Position numbers and translations under genes: made by a program. Below are positions 1 through 12,780 of a stretch of 64,000 nucleotides of DNA, piece after piece (the first letter of the stretch is position 1; every line of letters begins with the position of its first letter). The notes below the pieces were generated by a model. The model made no database searches, was not told the DNA's origin, and saw nothing but the letters and a program-made list of their open reading frames with translations. Origin of the DNA: Trogon surrucura (taxonomy: Eukaryota; Chordata; Aves; Trogoniformes; Trogonidae). The stretch lies in NCBI GenBank assembly GCA_020746105.1, contig CM036617.1:42685898-42749897 (forward strand), written 5' to 3'.

Positions 1-1773
1 GCAGTCAGTGCCAGATGTGGCTGACTAGCTAAATAAAGGTCTGATTTAGGCAAATCATTACTCTTGCATGTACACTCATGGTCTTGGATCTGCATCTTTG
101 CTTAAAAGCAAATCATCTCCTGACTCACTGTTATCTTGATGGACAACCTCTACCACCCATCAGAGCCAGTTTATGTGTTACTGACTGACACGTTTTATAT
201 CCCAGGACAAGAAATACATTTTTTTAATACACCTTTCTGGCCATTTTTTTTTTCCTGATGAAAAGTAAATGAACAAGCTTCCAGAAAAAAAGCTCAGATC
301 TCATGATTTAATCTAATTCAATTAAGTGAAAACCCTATCTATTTATTTCCCATTTACAACATACAGAACTTAATTAATTTTTGTGAACTCATTTTATATG
401 GGAAGGAAATGAATACAGAAAATGTGTGGTTAAGGTGCTTACTGAAACTGCACAGATCTGAGTCCAGTTTCACAACTGCCAGACTTCTGTAACCACTGAC
501 AACACATTTTATCTCCCTCTGTCCCAATTCTCACTCTGTTGCTTGTTTAACATATTCTTTTCACTTGCTGTCGATATGCCAGCTTTTTTAACAATAGACG
601 CTTTTCAAAACAAAAAACCTCTGCTTCTAGGATGATATGAGGATTATTCTTACAGTTACTGTCTAGATACAGTGCTTTGCATACATGTATGTAGGTGTAT
701 GTGTGTGTATCTATATCCATATATATATAGCTGCTGAGAATGATGTCTGTCCAATTCATACATACATGTGTTTAACTATTTGTGTATATACAAATATGTA
801 TAGCTCAATCAAACCAAATACTAGATCTATGGTGACAAAACTGAATATCAGTAATGATGAAGTTTAGTATAGCCCTGTGTGTGAAGTCTGTGTTGAAAGG
901 TAGGTGGTTACAGTAATACCATGGAGTCTGTAGCTGACACATTTATTCCTTTTGTGCTAAAATTACAGTAATTTACCTATCCCTAATTAGTGCCAGATGG
1001 ATGTACAAAGATATACATATTGGTATAAAACTACAGTATTAAGAAATGTGCATGTTTTATGAATTCTTTAGTTATTATTATGCTGATATAAAATCAGTAA
1101 ATAGCTTTTGTGTTATTTTAACACACAAGTACTTCTGCATAAAGGAAAGTGTAAATATTCATGATTACACACCTGTTCATAGTATTTTGTTATATATGCC
1201 AGCTATTGCCAAAACCAAGCCATATTACAGGTCCAAATGTTATAGTCAAAGTGGAAAAAAAAGGAAAACTTGGATGGATATGGGAAAATAAAAATAGATA
1301 ACTACCATACTGCAGAACTACAAACCAATTAAAGTACATTGTCTGTGACAGTCTATTTCTAATATCCAACTAGCAACTGTTTTGCAACAGACATATACAA
1401 TATATTAGCTGTATTCTTTCTTACTACTCATGGAAAAACTGCACCATCTGAGAAGCAAGTTTAGCTCTGAAGATCAAAACCATGAACTGAAAATTCAGGG
1501 CAAATAGAGCAGTAACAGTCACTCAGCAGTCCAGTGACTTTATACTAAGTATGCCAAAAATTACTTTTGAGGTTAAAAAAATCCACTATCTTGAAACGTA
1601 ATATTTGAATGCAGATTTCTTTGTCATTCTTTGTACTGATGAACTGCATATGACAGTGTAATTTGATTTAACCATTAATATTCAGTCACCTAATTTAAGT
1701 ATTTGAAAATTATCATTATCTGCAATATTGTTGGTTACTGGCCTGGATTTTTTATTTATTAAATCTTCTGAAA
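1..1773. other. Unique AT-rich non-coding DNA
   Basis: No gene, known repeat or splice-supported exon is visible. A TG/TA-rich simple-sequence patch occupies about 681-729 and generates two short chance ORFs on opposite strands. The rest is ordinary AT-rich intergenic or intronic sequence. Confidence 0.6.
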
Positions 1774-2187
1774 TGGTTTTGGCTGGCATAGACAATTGTC
1801 TTCATAGTAGCAGCTAGTATGGGACTATATTTTGGATTTGCACTGAAAACACCGTTGATAACACAAGGGTGTTTTAGTTACTGCTGAGCAGTGCTTACAC
1901 AGAGTCAAGGCGTTTTTTGCTCCTCACCCTACCGCATCAGCAAGTAGGATGGGGCTGCACATAGAGTCGGGAGGGGAGACAGCCAGGACATCTGACCCCA
2001 ACTGACCAAAGGGATATCCCAGACCATATGACGTCACGCTCAACATATAAAGCTGGGGAAGCAAGTTAAGAGGGAATGTTCAGAGTGATGGCATTTGTTT
2101 TCCCAAGTCACCGTTACATGTGTTAGAGCCCTGCTTTTCTGGAGATGGATGAATACCTGCCTGCTGATGGGAGGGGATAAATGAATT
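1774..2187 (+). mobile_element. 5' part of an ERV LTR (family 1), truncated by CR1
   Basis: This matches the LTR at 57345-57884 along its length. Shared blocks include the GTTTTAGTTACTG-TGAGCAGTGCTTAC stretch near 1870, the TGACCAAAGGGATAT block near 2002, the TATA region and the GATGGGAGGGG block near 2167. It carries a perfect CRE-like palindrome (TGACGTCA, 2029-2036) followed 10 bases later by TATAAA (2046-2051), as expected for U3. The match stops at about 2187, where the 3' end of a minus-strand CR1 begins. The missing R/U5 part does not reappear beyond that CR1 at 3930, so this is not a clean insertion. The copy contains no coding sequence. The family is probably one of the common avian ERV LTRs, but the class is not settled by the sequence. 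Confidence 0.82.
2029..2051 (+). promoter_or_regulatory. CRE palindrome plus TATA box in LTR U3
   Basis: TGACGTCA (2029-2036) is the full consensus bound by CREB/ATF-type bZIP factors, and TATAAA follows at 2046-2051. The sister LTR at 57345 has TGATGTCA (57544-57551) and TATAAA (57561-57566) at the same relative spacing, so this is the conserved promoter core of the family. Whether it is active in the host is unknown. Confidence 0.6.
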
Positions 2188-3930
2188 CATAGAATCATAG
2201 AATCATAGAACGTTAGGGGTTAGAAGAGACCTCTAGAGATCGTCTAGTCCAAAGCCCCTGCCAAAGCAGGATCACCTAGGCCAGGCCACACAGGAACACA
2301 TCCAGGCAGATTTTGAAAGTCTCTGGAGAAAGAGACTCTACAACCTCTCTGGGCAGCCTGATCCAGTGCTCCATCAGCCCCACAGTAAAGAAATTTTTCC
2401 TAACGTTGAGGTGGAACTTCCTATGTCCCAATTTAAACCCACTATTCCTTGTCCTATTACTGGGCACCACTGAGAAGAGATTGTCTCCTTCCCCTTGACA
2501 CCCATCCTTCAGATATTCAAATGTTAATAAGGTCCCCTGTCAGCTGCCTCCTTTCAAGACTAAATAACCTCAGTTCTCTCAGTCTGTCTTCATAGCATAG
2601 ATGACCAAGTTCCTTAGTTATCCTCTTAGCTCTGCATTGGACTCTCTCCAGTAGATCCATGACTCTCTTGAAGTGGGGATCCCAAAACTGGACATAGTAT
2701 TCCAGGTGTGATCTCACAAGGACAGAGTAGAGGGTAAAGAGAATCTCCCTAGACCTTTCTTAATGCGCCATTGGCCCTCTTGGCCACAAGTGCACATTGC
2801 TGTCCCATGGACAACTTACTATCCACTAGGATTCCAAGGGGCTGCTTTCCAGCAAGGCGATCCCTAATCTGTACTGGTGCCTGGTGTTACTCCTCCCCAA
2901 ATGCAGGACTCTACACTTGTCCTTATTGAACTTCATGAAGCTCCCCTTTTCCCAGCTCTCCAGCCTGTCCAGATCTCACTGGATAGCAACACAGCATTCC
3001 TGTGTGTCAGCCACCCCTCCCAGTTTTGTATCATCAGCGAACTTGATGAGGGTACACTCTACCCTTGTCCAGGTCATCAATGAATATATTGAACAAAACT
3101 GGACCCAGTACCGATCCCTGGAGAACACCACTGACCACAAGCCTCCAAACTGACTCTGTGATGCTGATCACAACTCTGAACTCTGCTACTGAGCGAGTTA
3201 GTAATCCACCTCACAGTCCAATCATGTATCCCACATTTCTTGAGTTTTCCTACAAGGGTGTTATGGGGGACAGTATCAAAAGCCTTACTGAAGTCGAGGT
3301 ATATGACATGCACTGCTCTCCCTCCATCAACACGTTTTCTCACATCTTCGTTGAAGGATATCAGATTAGTCAGCAAGATTTTCCCTTAGTAAATCCGTAT
3401 TGGCTACTCCTGATAACCTTCTTTTCTTCCATTTGGTTAGAGAGGGCCTTCAGAATGAGCTGCTCCGTCATTTTTCCAGGGACAGAGGTGAAGCTGACTG
3501 GTCTGTAGCTGTCAGGGTCCTCCTTCTTGCCCTTTTTGAAGACTGGAAACTGGCTTTCTTCCAGTCTTCAGGCACCTCTTCTGTTCCACATGATTTTTTA
3601 GAAATGATGGAGAGGGGCTTAACAACGTCAGCAAGTTCCTCAGCATGGATTGGGGCCCATGGATTTGTGTGTTTTCAATTTCTCCAAGAGATCTCTGACC
3701 CAATCCTCACTGACAAGTGGGGAGTCTTCTTCTCCCCAGTTTTACTCCCTTATTTCTGGTGAGTGGAATTTCTGAAGGCTGGTCTTAGGAGTAAAGACTG
3801 AGGCGAAGAAGGCAGTCAGCAACTCTGCCATGTCTGCATCCTCTGTTACCCTATCTCTCACTTAATTTAACACTTTTTTCCTACTCTTCTTTTTCTAATT
3901 GACGTACTTGAAGAAGTTGCTCTTATTTAA
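2188..3930 (-). mobile_element. CR1 LINE, 5'-truncated, reverse-transcriptase region degenerate
   Basis: The left edge is the reverse complement of the CR1 3' terminus, three ATTCTATGA-type units at 2188-2209. On the minus strand the RT C-terminal region follows in pieces: 2276-2470 (REVVESLSPETFK-type end), 2517-2717 ([12 protein letters not shown] and [11 protein letters not shown]) and 3077-3376, which contains the RT motif YLDFSKAFDTVPHNTL. The catalytic FADD codons are intact at 3030-3041. Upstream, 3512-3703 and on to about 3930 encode the linker between endonuclease and RT, with the CR1-like FFKYVN and LLTAFFASVF segments readable near 3800-3910. Frameshifts and stops separate the pieces, so it is a dead copy. 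Its 5' end is lost, as is usual for CR1. It abuts the truncated LTR at 2187. Confidence 0.95.
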
Positions 3931-6900
3931 TCACACAAAACTCACTTAAAGCATTACAACATTCAAACTTAAAGTACAAAAAAGACAATGCATCTCAGAC
4001 TTGCCAATATTAATATCTTATCAACAAAAATATTATAGGAAACTAAGTACAAATTGGCTTTGTAAAGTACTTTATTTGTATTCACTTTCAAAGCCTTCAT
4101 GACTTTGTATCCTCAGGATCATGCTGCTTTGATGCAGCCAGGGTACAGCAGGTGATTTACAGGCAGGCCATTTATAGGTATTCTTTATAACTCCTGTTAT
4201 AAAATGTACCTGTATCTATTCAAGACACTTGTATATCACTGACAGCTAATAGATCAGAATAATAAGTGCAAATGCTTGATCTTCTTCAATACCTAACAGT
4301 CATCAGGTTTTATGTGTGCATCGTGAATTAAAATTCTTTTACAAGGCATACCAGCAACATCAACTCTAAGCAGATGGAAGGTCAAACCAATGACAAAGGT
4401 AAATCTGGATCTTATTAATGACTGTTTCTATTTCCCAAACTCATTTTTTTTGTAGAAAAGTGAGTTTACCACTCTCATTGCTCACATACAAGAAAATGAG
4501 CATGACTTATTTTCAAAATCAAACAGCAACAAAATTTTAATTAGGTTACAAGTACAAAGCATGTATCATTATAAAATGTGTTAGCTCAGATCTCTGATTC
4601 TAAGCTAATTTTTTTAACCTGGCATTTGTAAAAGATTTTTTTTCCTGACTGGTAAATTGAGTCCATCTGAGAAAGAGTAAAGGAAACACAAATACATTGT
4701 GCCATAGTATGATTTTATAGTCACTTTATATCTCAGGTCTGCAGTAATATATTCTGCACTGTTCCAAAATCTCAACAATGAGCCTTTCATAAAGGCATTC
4801 TTACAGAATTGTGCCTGGGCCCTTCATTCAAATAAATTCAAGTCAAGGCTTCCAAGGAAAACCTCTGACCACAATTCACGTGACTTATACACACAAGTTA
4901 GGAAAAAAGCAAAAAACCCCACCCTGCTCAACAAAGGAACAAAAAGAAAATGTCTCTCAGAAGCAAACCATCCATTCATGTAAAAAATTAAATACACAGT
5001 ACTGCTATAACTGAAAAGATATCATGTAAAGAATACTAGAGGTTAAAACCTTTCACTAAAGTGATGCCATACTACCAGCTGACCTTCACACTTTCACTGC
5101 CAGTGTAAGGCATTATGCACAGTACAGCGTTTGGAGCACTTAGGGAAATAACAAGGAAGAGAAAAAGAAGCCATTATTATGCTCAGGCACAGCACAGGAA
5201 AAGAAAAAAAGAACAACAAACCCATAACAGAACAACAAACACCCAAACTGTTATGAAGCTGTGTAAGAGTACTATGCTACAGCTTGCTCTCTCCCTGCCT
5301 TCCCTCTCTCATTGCTCTCCCCTGCATATTAAACACTGAGTTCAGTAAGGGACACAGCTTTTTGGATTCTCTAATGGAGAAGCATCCTTTCTCCATTCCA
5401 AGTACATTATATAACAGGGTAAGCGATGGAAGCCAGTTCCACTGCCATGCCCTCGAGCAGCATTCATCTAATGCAAACAGCCATGGAGAAATCTGCTGTT
5501 GCCTCACATGTGATCCCAATCTAGGGGAAATATAATTCGGGACTTAACCACACATCACAGCCTTAAACATTTGATTGTAACTTACCAATTTCATAGAAAA
5601 ATAATGCTTATTTTCAATGTGCCTGGTTTCAAAATAATCGAGTAAGCTCCCTACAGCCATAGCTGATCTCTTACAAGAAAGATTTAGCTTGACTCATTGC
5701 AGGTAAACAGTTTTGGTTGAATCTCTAACAAGATTCACACTGATATTTAAAAATAAAAAAGAAGCTTGAAGTGTTTGTATTCATCAGCTATCAGAGCAGA
5801 AATTTGTTTTCCTGAACCTGCTGATCATCTACTGCAGTTTATATGATTATTTTTCTAACTATTATTTTGCAAGACAGTAAGATATATTTCGTTATGTCCT
5901 GGGGAAAAAAAAAAAACAAAACCAAACCACCTCCAAACAAATACAGAAACAAAAAAAAACCCCTCCCAATAAAAAATTATTTCAAGTACAGTGTTAGCTA
6001 GCAACTTCACACTTAAAGACAAGTTGCAAGGAATGGATTCTTAAGTAGCATTTTTTCTCCATACAAAAGAGTTTTTCATGCACCAGCTTTTGAGTCTCAC
6101 AAATCCTGTCAGCTCTGGTGGCCTCTGATTCCTGGGCTGCAAGTTCACAGAAGACCTTTGCATTATGCACTTGGCTTGGAATGTATTTACTTTTCCTTCG
6201 TGTAATGGAGAGAAATTAATTGATTAAAAGGGTATGGATAACAAAAAAATAAAAAATTAAATTGAGGGACTGAAAAGAAGAATCCACAAGCTGAGTGTTA
6301 CCTTTAATGGCAAGACTGATCCAATCTATTCACCTATGGGAAAGATGATATACTGCAGTAAAAACTAACTAGAGTACAAGAAGTAGGCAATGTCTGCTAC
6401 TGTTGTTTTTCAGGGGTAAAGACTCACAAAGGAAAAAAAATATTTACTATTTCCTGCTCTGAGGTGACTAGGACTTTTAGATTTGGTAGTTAAATATATT
6501 ATCTCTGAGGCTGGTGAAACTGTTGGCAGTAAATATTAATCATTAGTTGGCTACTATCAAACAAGTAAACTACATGCACAAATCTTTAATAAGATAAAAA
6601 CCATAGATTAGTTTTTGGCACTTGAAGTTACTCTGCTGAGATTTTTAATGCCACTTGGATTCTAAATCCATACTAGTGTTGCTGCCCAGATTAAACATCA
6701 TTTTCATTGATAAATTGGAGGCTTTAGCGGACTGAAGGGGTAGGATTTCTGTCAAATAATTTCACATATCTACACTACAGAGATGTCTGTATCCGAAGAC
6801 AAGTTAGTCTCTGAAATAGTCATTTCTGAGAAACAGAAAATTCCTGGATGTGATTCATCTCATACTTAAGGGGATATCTAAAACAAGTCACATCAATTTT

Positions 6901-9900
6901 TCCTTAAAAGCACCTCTTTATCTACGCTGACAACACAGAGTGTGACTGGAGGTGGACACCTACAGTTCAGAATAAACTCATTCAAGATCTTTTGCAGCAG
7001 TGAAGATTTACCACAAAAGGAGTCAGCACCGAACACTGAATCTACCTAACAGTTTTATGGCACTAGAAAGGTGTTTGTTTGAGATTCCTCGACACTTTGA
7101 ACAAAGTTGTCATATATCTCAGACATCTCAGTAATAACATCTTTTACAAAATCATGTACCTTGTATGAGGGTTTTCCTAAACCCAACGAAGTAGACATGT
7201 TAAAAAATGAAGTAATAAAGGAGAAAATCAATAACGAATAAGCATTTTTTACACATGCACACTCTTTCAAGAGAAAGGAGTCTAAACTCAACACATCCGG
7301 ACAATCAATTTTAGATTTCAACTTTAGTCCCTGACATGTGAAGGATATTAAAAAACATGAATAAAATAATAAAAAGGGCATTGTTCTTTAGTTTTTGTTC
7401 TCCCTGTAATGAAGTTGTAAGCTACTATTTGAAAACCATAGCTAAATTACATTCATATTTTTTTAAAAAAAGTCAAAATCTTGAATGACACAGTCAGCTT
7501 TTCAGAAAAGAATCTTCATTTTGTTATTTAATTTGAGTCAGCTTTGACACAGATGACACAATACAAGGACAGAAGGCATAAATACCACATAGATGACCTC
7601 TTAGATAGTACCCCAACTACTGGTCAAGGTAATTAAAAGTTCACTAGATTTATGTGTTGATTTGTTTGGGTTTTTTTTTTCAAATTCACTTGTTTATTCT
7701 TTTTCTTTTTAATAATTTTTTCAGTTTTCTGGATAAGTTGCTTTGCTTTGAAATAATTGAACCCCAGAGTTCTGGAATAATGGAGGTCTGGGCACACTTG
7801 GAAACCAGCCAGGTGCCACAATTTTCCCCTAAACTGCTTACTGAGCAGGTCAGCAACTTGAGGACCGTGATACTGCTGAGTATGAAACTAGAAACTAGTT
7901 ACTGAGAAGCTATAAATCACAACTAAAATTTAAGGCCTACTAAAGAGATTAAGGAAAAGAAGCATGTGATGCTTTTGGCACCTGCAGTGCAACGGGGATA
8001 TTGCTTATAAAGGAAAAATTGTTAGAGCGTTAAGGGTTTTTTTTCCCCGATAAAAACAGTACTGTAATACTGTAGTTTGTTTTACGATTTATAAAATATC
8101 TGCTTTATGGTTTATAAAACCTGATGAACTAAGTCAGGAAACAGTGCAAACCGATATTCCAGGGTTAGACAAATAGTTCAAAAGTTTCCGGAGCTAGTGG
8201 GAGAAATATTGAAAGGAAAGAAAAGAAAAAAAAAGTAACTACACCACAGAAATGCTGATGCAGTTCTAAAAGCTAAATATTTTTTCAGTCACTGGAAGAT
8301 ATCTGAAAGCACTGAAAACACATTTTTATCTGTGTTTGTGTTTGTGTATTATATAGATATAATTCCATACAGAATGTAGAAAAAAGTCAGTTAAATGCCA
8401 AAGATTAGATCAGCCTTAACAACAGTGATGCAGCTGTTCGGTAGTGCTATAGGAATACATAGATAAGAAGAAACAAACACAGAATATATCTGTACTGTTA
8501 AATAAATGAGTCCGGGGAACAAACTGGGGCATTAGCCATGGTGACTGCAGAAGCGTTTGCACCATTTGAACCAGTCCTTGCCAGAACTCAATCCCAGCAC
8601 AATTCACAGGGCCATTCCTGTCAGAGGACCTTCCTAAAATTCAACATGGACATAACCATACCAATTTTGGATCTCTTCTCCCTGTGCTGCTCTAATGCTA
8701 ATAGCCTAAAAAAGTCTTGGCGTTCTTTAAGACTTCAGATGTCCTCACCTGAAACACAACATGTATCTTGTGTTTCATGCTCTGAGAACTTTGCTTTGAT
8801 GGTTTTCAACACAGCTTTCACATTGGTTCAAAATGTTGTGAACTGGTATTAGAGCCTCATACAGAAGTACCAGCTGGGGCTCTAAGGAAACCCACAGCTC
8901 GATGCTGTGTGGCACAGACACAGCCAGTCCGCTTCAGAGGGACACAGTCCCAAATAATGTATGAACCATACTGATGCTACGGTGCTTTTTATATGTAAAT
9001 AATATCTTTGTTCATACACAGATATAAGGTAGGGAATCTACTTGTTCACAAGAGTTATTAAAAATATTGCTCTATATATGACTTATTCCTAACTAACTCA
9101 GCAGCAAAATAATTAAAAAAAAAAAAGACACAAGGGAATAGTAATGCACAAAACTTGGGGCAACTGAACCTGGATCACTACTTATTTTTACATCTTTTTT
9201 TCAGACAAACAAGTTAGAAGATTTTTACCCTTCCCAAGCAGTGGAAAGGGCTTGGCATATCCCCATATTTCCCCATGTAAGTCAAGGCCTGCACTGTTAA
9301 ATATCTAATTTTAGGTTAGATATCTATCCTGGAGAACTGAGAGCTTGAGAGAGCAAGTGAGTGTGAATGTGAGAGAAGAAATGTAGCAAAATAGGAGAGG
9401 AAGACAAAATTTATGTTTGAAATGCTGAACGATACAGTGAGATGTTGATAGTCTGTGAGAAGAAACACCCTTACAAACCTCAGTGAGCTACAGCAATCTT
9501 ATTTCACAACAGGTGGCTATAAGAAAAAATTTTTAGATGATAAATTGAAAGCAAGAGAACTATCACAAAGTTCATGAAACACTGTAGGAAATTTTAGACA
9601 GTTTTTGTTCTATGTGCTTTTCTAATAAACCTGATCTTTGTACTTTTGTTGGAAACCAAGACCAGCAGTTTTTATCCTCAGTACCATATATTGCCACATC
9701 ATGTCTTTTCCCAGTAACCTAAAAATCCTAAAAACTCAGGGAGTAAAAACCTCAAGAAATTCAGAGCATATACATATTTTGATTTTTCAGATAATTATTA
9801 GATTTTATATCCTATTTTTTTACACACTTTACACATTTTATTTCATATAAATCTGAATATAGTCCTTTAGATACTTCTAAGATGAATGAAACAGAAATTA

Positions 9901-11054
9901 ATCATTACGCACCACAGCTTGGCTTGCTTCCACAGGAAAAGATATAACAGCATTCCACCATAGAGAATTTAAAGGATTGTTTTTCTACTTCTTTTTAAAA
10001 AATAACTAAAACCTTGATGTAAAAGGAGAGCCTAAGGAAATACATAAAACAACACTTCAGTTTTTACCTTCACATCACTGCACAAAACCTACTTTAGAGA
10101 AGAAAGGAGGAGGAGGAGAATCCTACACAACTGATAAATTAAACTTCATGCCTTAAAACCTTTGTTAAATGAATGATTAAACAATAAAGCATTATACAAT
10201 GAGTGTGTGTTGTGGGTGTGATGAGGGGGTGTAAGTGAAGGACAACTGCACTAAGCACTTTTGTGAAAAACAGAAGAAGTAAAAATAGCTGTATTCCCAT
10301 CCTTTGTCCCAATCACAGTGATTTGATATCAAATAAAAAACATACAGTAACTTCTTTCCTGCAATAGTCACTGCGTGCACAAAGACGTGTATTTCAGGAC
10401 ATATGGGATTAGATTTTCATGTTTATCTTATTATTGCTGGAAAAGGCAACCAACTTCCACAAAGCCATGCTTTAAACTGGTGGCTGGCTCATAGTTGCTA
10501 TATGAGAGGTGAGAACAATCTATCCAAAATTCTGTTTAACCTTAATAAATGCTATCAGATACTGAATATAGGGTTTCACAAGAAGGAAAATGAATTGTTA
10601 AGCCTAGCATCATATCATTTTCATACACTATTGAAGCCTCATTGAGTTGAACAACTAAATTTCTTTGAGAATTTCAAGGAAGAGTCTTTAGGTTTCATCA
10701 GCCCTCAAATGCTTTAACACTTAATTCTTATTGACTACAAAGGAGTTGCTCAGGTATGTCTAATGGAAGATTTGAGCCCTCAACACTAAATTTTCAGGCA
10801 GATTATAATAGTGTTAAGCACTTTTAGACAGTTACGTACAAAGTATATACATCTGAAATAACCAAGAAGAGATTAGTAAATATGTCATTGCTATTAACTG
10901 AAAAACTGCAAACATGTTTATTAACTTGACACATATTTTATAAATTAGCATCCTGTTTTGGAATCTTAGTCCATATCACTTTAAAACATACATTTAACTT
11001 AATGGTTTTTTTTTCTGAATATATTATATTGCATTTGAAATTCTGTTTTTATAG
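3931..11054. other. Mostly unique AT-rich DNA without a recognisable gene
   Basis: There is no CR1 tail, LTR or SINE in this 7-kb stretch. It has A-rich simple-sequence runs near 5907-5960, a T-run near 7670 and a purine run near 8214-8236. Two longer open frames (7055-7381 minus, 108 codons; 8538-8852 plus, 104 codons) lack a recognised family. They are discussed elsewhere and not called as genes. Confidence 0.55.
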
Positions 11055-11427
11055 CCTCCAGCCTGGAGAAGAGAAGGCTTCAGGGAGACCTTATAGTGGC
11101 CTTCCAGTACCTGAAGGGGGCTACAGAAAAGCTTGGGAGGGACTGTTTACAAGGGTGTGTAGCAATAGGATGAAAGGCAATGGTTTTAAACTGAAACTGA
11201 TTCGGTATTAGGAAGAAGTCCTTTACTCTGAGGTTGGTAAGGTTCTTTACTATGAGGTTAACAAAATGAAACAGATTTCCCAGGGAAGATCCCATCCCTG
11301 GAAGTATTCAAAGTCAGATTGACTGAAGCTTTAAGTAACATGGTGGGAGGTATCCCTGCCCATGGCAGGAACTAGAGCATCTTTAAGGTCCCTTTCAACT
11401 CGATCCTTTCTATGACTTCATGATTCC
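11055..11427 (+). mobile_element. CR1 LINE 3' fragment
   Basis: The start reads as the CR1 RT C-terminal segment (SLQPGEEKASGRPYSGLPVP, where consensus-like copies have LEKRRL-DLI). It passes through a DRTRGNG-like region (NRMKGNG) and reaches the CR1 3' UTR with a degraded CCTTTCTATGACTTCATGATTCC tail at about 11405-11427. A short imperfect tandem duplication (CTTTACT-TGAGGTT repeated at about 11220 and 11244) has been added inside. The copy is diverged and non-functional. Confidence 0.9.
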
Positions 11428-11931
11428 AGGCACCATTCAATTTCAATTCAGTTGCACTTCGCAAATACAATCAGCAAGACTTTATCCTAACTTGAAGACT
11501 CTAACACCCCCAAACTAATACTCCATTAATTACAAGGCACAAGTGAAATGTGTTTTGATTTTCCATAAAATAAGCAGAAACCTAAGGAAAACATTTTCTG
11601 GAAAATGCATAGTACATGATTTTGTAGATCTGATTCCCTTCACAGGTGAAGGAGTAGATCAAAATGAATAATAACAAATTAAAAAAAAAGTCCAGTATTT
11701 AAATTACAGAACAGTTTTTTTCCATATGCTAATATTAATAAAGGTCTTAGTTCAGTTTTACTTCATTCAAAAAGGTTTGTTTGTCACTAGTATCACATAA
11801 TTTCTGTATTATTCAATTAAAATTCCATGTGACATACTAAATGATATGCAAAAATAATCAACATAAAGACACAATTATGGAAAGAAAAAAAACACATTAA
11901 CACCTAATTAAATATTACATATTATTTTCAT

Positions 11932-12184
11932 AGAATCATAAAATTGCTTAGTTTGGAAAAGACCTTTAAGATCACCAAGTCCAACCACAATCTTACACTG
12001 TCAATCCCACAACTAGACCATGTCACTAAGCACTGCATCTCTACAACTTTTAAATACCTACAGGGATGGTGACTCAACCACTTCCCTTGGCAGCATTTTC
12101 CCAGGCTTAATATTCTTTTTGGTAAGGAAGTTTTTCCTAACATCCAATCTAAACTTTCCCTGGCTTGAGACTGTTTCCTCTTGT
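11932..12184 (-). mobile_element. CR1 LINE 3' fragment (diverged subfamily)
   Basis: TCATAGAATCATAAAATTG at 11932-11950 is the reversed CR1 tail. It is followed by the usual AAGACCTTTAAGATCACCAAGTCCAACC block and then the reverse complement of the RT C-terminus up to the CTTTCCCTGGCTTGAG region. It ends where the next CR1 tail begins (12185), forming the first of three same-strand 3' ends in a row. Confidence 0.92.
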
Positions 12185-12470
12185 CATAGAATCAAAGAAT
12201 CAATCATAGAGTCATCAAATTATAGAATTGTAGAATCTTAAAATCATAATCATAGAATGGTAGGTGTTGGAAGAGTCCGCTAGAGAACATCTAGTGCAAA
12301 CCCACTACCAAAGCAGGATCCCCTAGGACAGGCCACACAGGAACTCATTCAGGTGGGTTTTGGAAGTCTCCAGAGAAGGAGATTCCACAACCTCTCTGGG
12401 CAATGTTTTCCACTGCTCCAACAGCCTCACAGTAAGGAAGTTTCTCCTCATGTTGAGGTGTTAAATCCAG
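12185..12470 (-). mobile_element. CR1 LINE 3' fragment
   Basis: A long degenerate run of CATAGAATC-type units (12185-12260) forms the reversed 3' microsatellite. The TTGGAAGAGTC, ACAACCTCTCTGGGCAATG and AAGGAAGTTTCTCCT blocks of the CR1 3' end follow. The match to the 3' region ends near 12470. Beyond it lies CR1 endonuclease-type sequence rather than the expected upstream RT, so the copy is internally deleted or joined to another copy. Confidence 0.9.
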
Positions 12471-12640
12471 TTGGTGACTGGTCACAATTGGTTTTCACCA
12501 GGGCTCAGCATTTAAAAATTATCAGAATGAGAGGATCAAATGCCCCCTTGGGGAAGTCTGCAGATGCCTTCTCTAGTTGGCTCACTCACCAGTTGTGTTA
12601 GGAAGTTCTCTTCCACACACTCCACGAACCTCATCACCTT
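12471..12640 (-). mobile_element. CR1 ORF2 endonuclease C-terminal segment (remnant)
   Basis: On the minus strand 12560-12640 reads RFVECVEENFLTQLVSEPTREG. This resembles the FLECVEDNFLTQLV...PTR segment near the C-terminal end of the CR1 apurinic-like endonuclease domain (family recognition from memory). The part nearest 12471 is not clearly alignable. It lies between two CR1 3' tails. It may belong to the same original element as the endonuclease N-terminal part at 12786-13440, with a 3' tail inserted between them. Confidence 0.65.
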
Positions 12641-12642
12641 CA

Positions 12643-12780
12643 TCACAGAATCATAGAATGGTAGGGGTTGGAAGAGACCTCCAAAGATCATCTAGTCCAA
12701 CCTCCATGCCAGAGTGGAATCACCTGGAATAGGTCACACAGGAATGCATCCAGGCGGGCTTTAGATAAAACACTATCCAA
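12643..12780 (-). mobile_element. CR1 LINE 3' tail fragment
   Basis: CACAGAATCATAGAATGG at 12645-12662 starts a reversed CR1 3' end. The GGTTGGAAGAGACCTCC, ATCATCTAGTCCAACC and ACACAGGAATGCATCCAGG blocks follow. It stops abruptly near 12780 and is followed directly by endonuclease coding sequence of the same orientation. It is therefore only about 140 bp of 3' end attached to a 5' region. Confidence 0.9.

Noticed and set aside
3065-3762. Plus-strand ORFs of 147 and 120 codons
   Set aside because: Both are antisense shadows of the minus-strand CR1 at 2188-3930.
8538-8852. 104-codon plus ORF
   Set aside because: The composition is moderately gene-like, but there are no motifs, splice sites or recognised family; kept only as a note.
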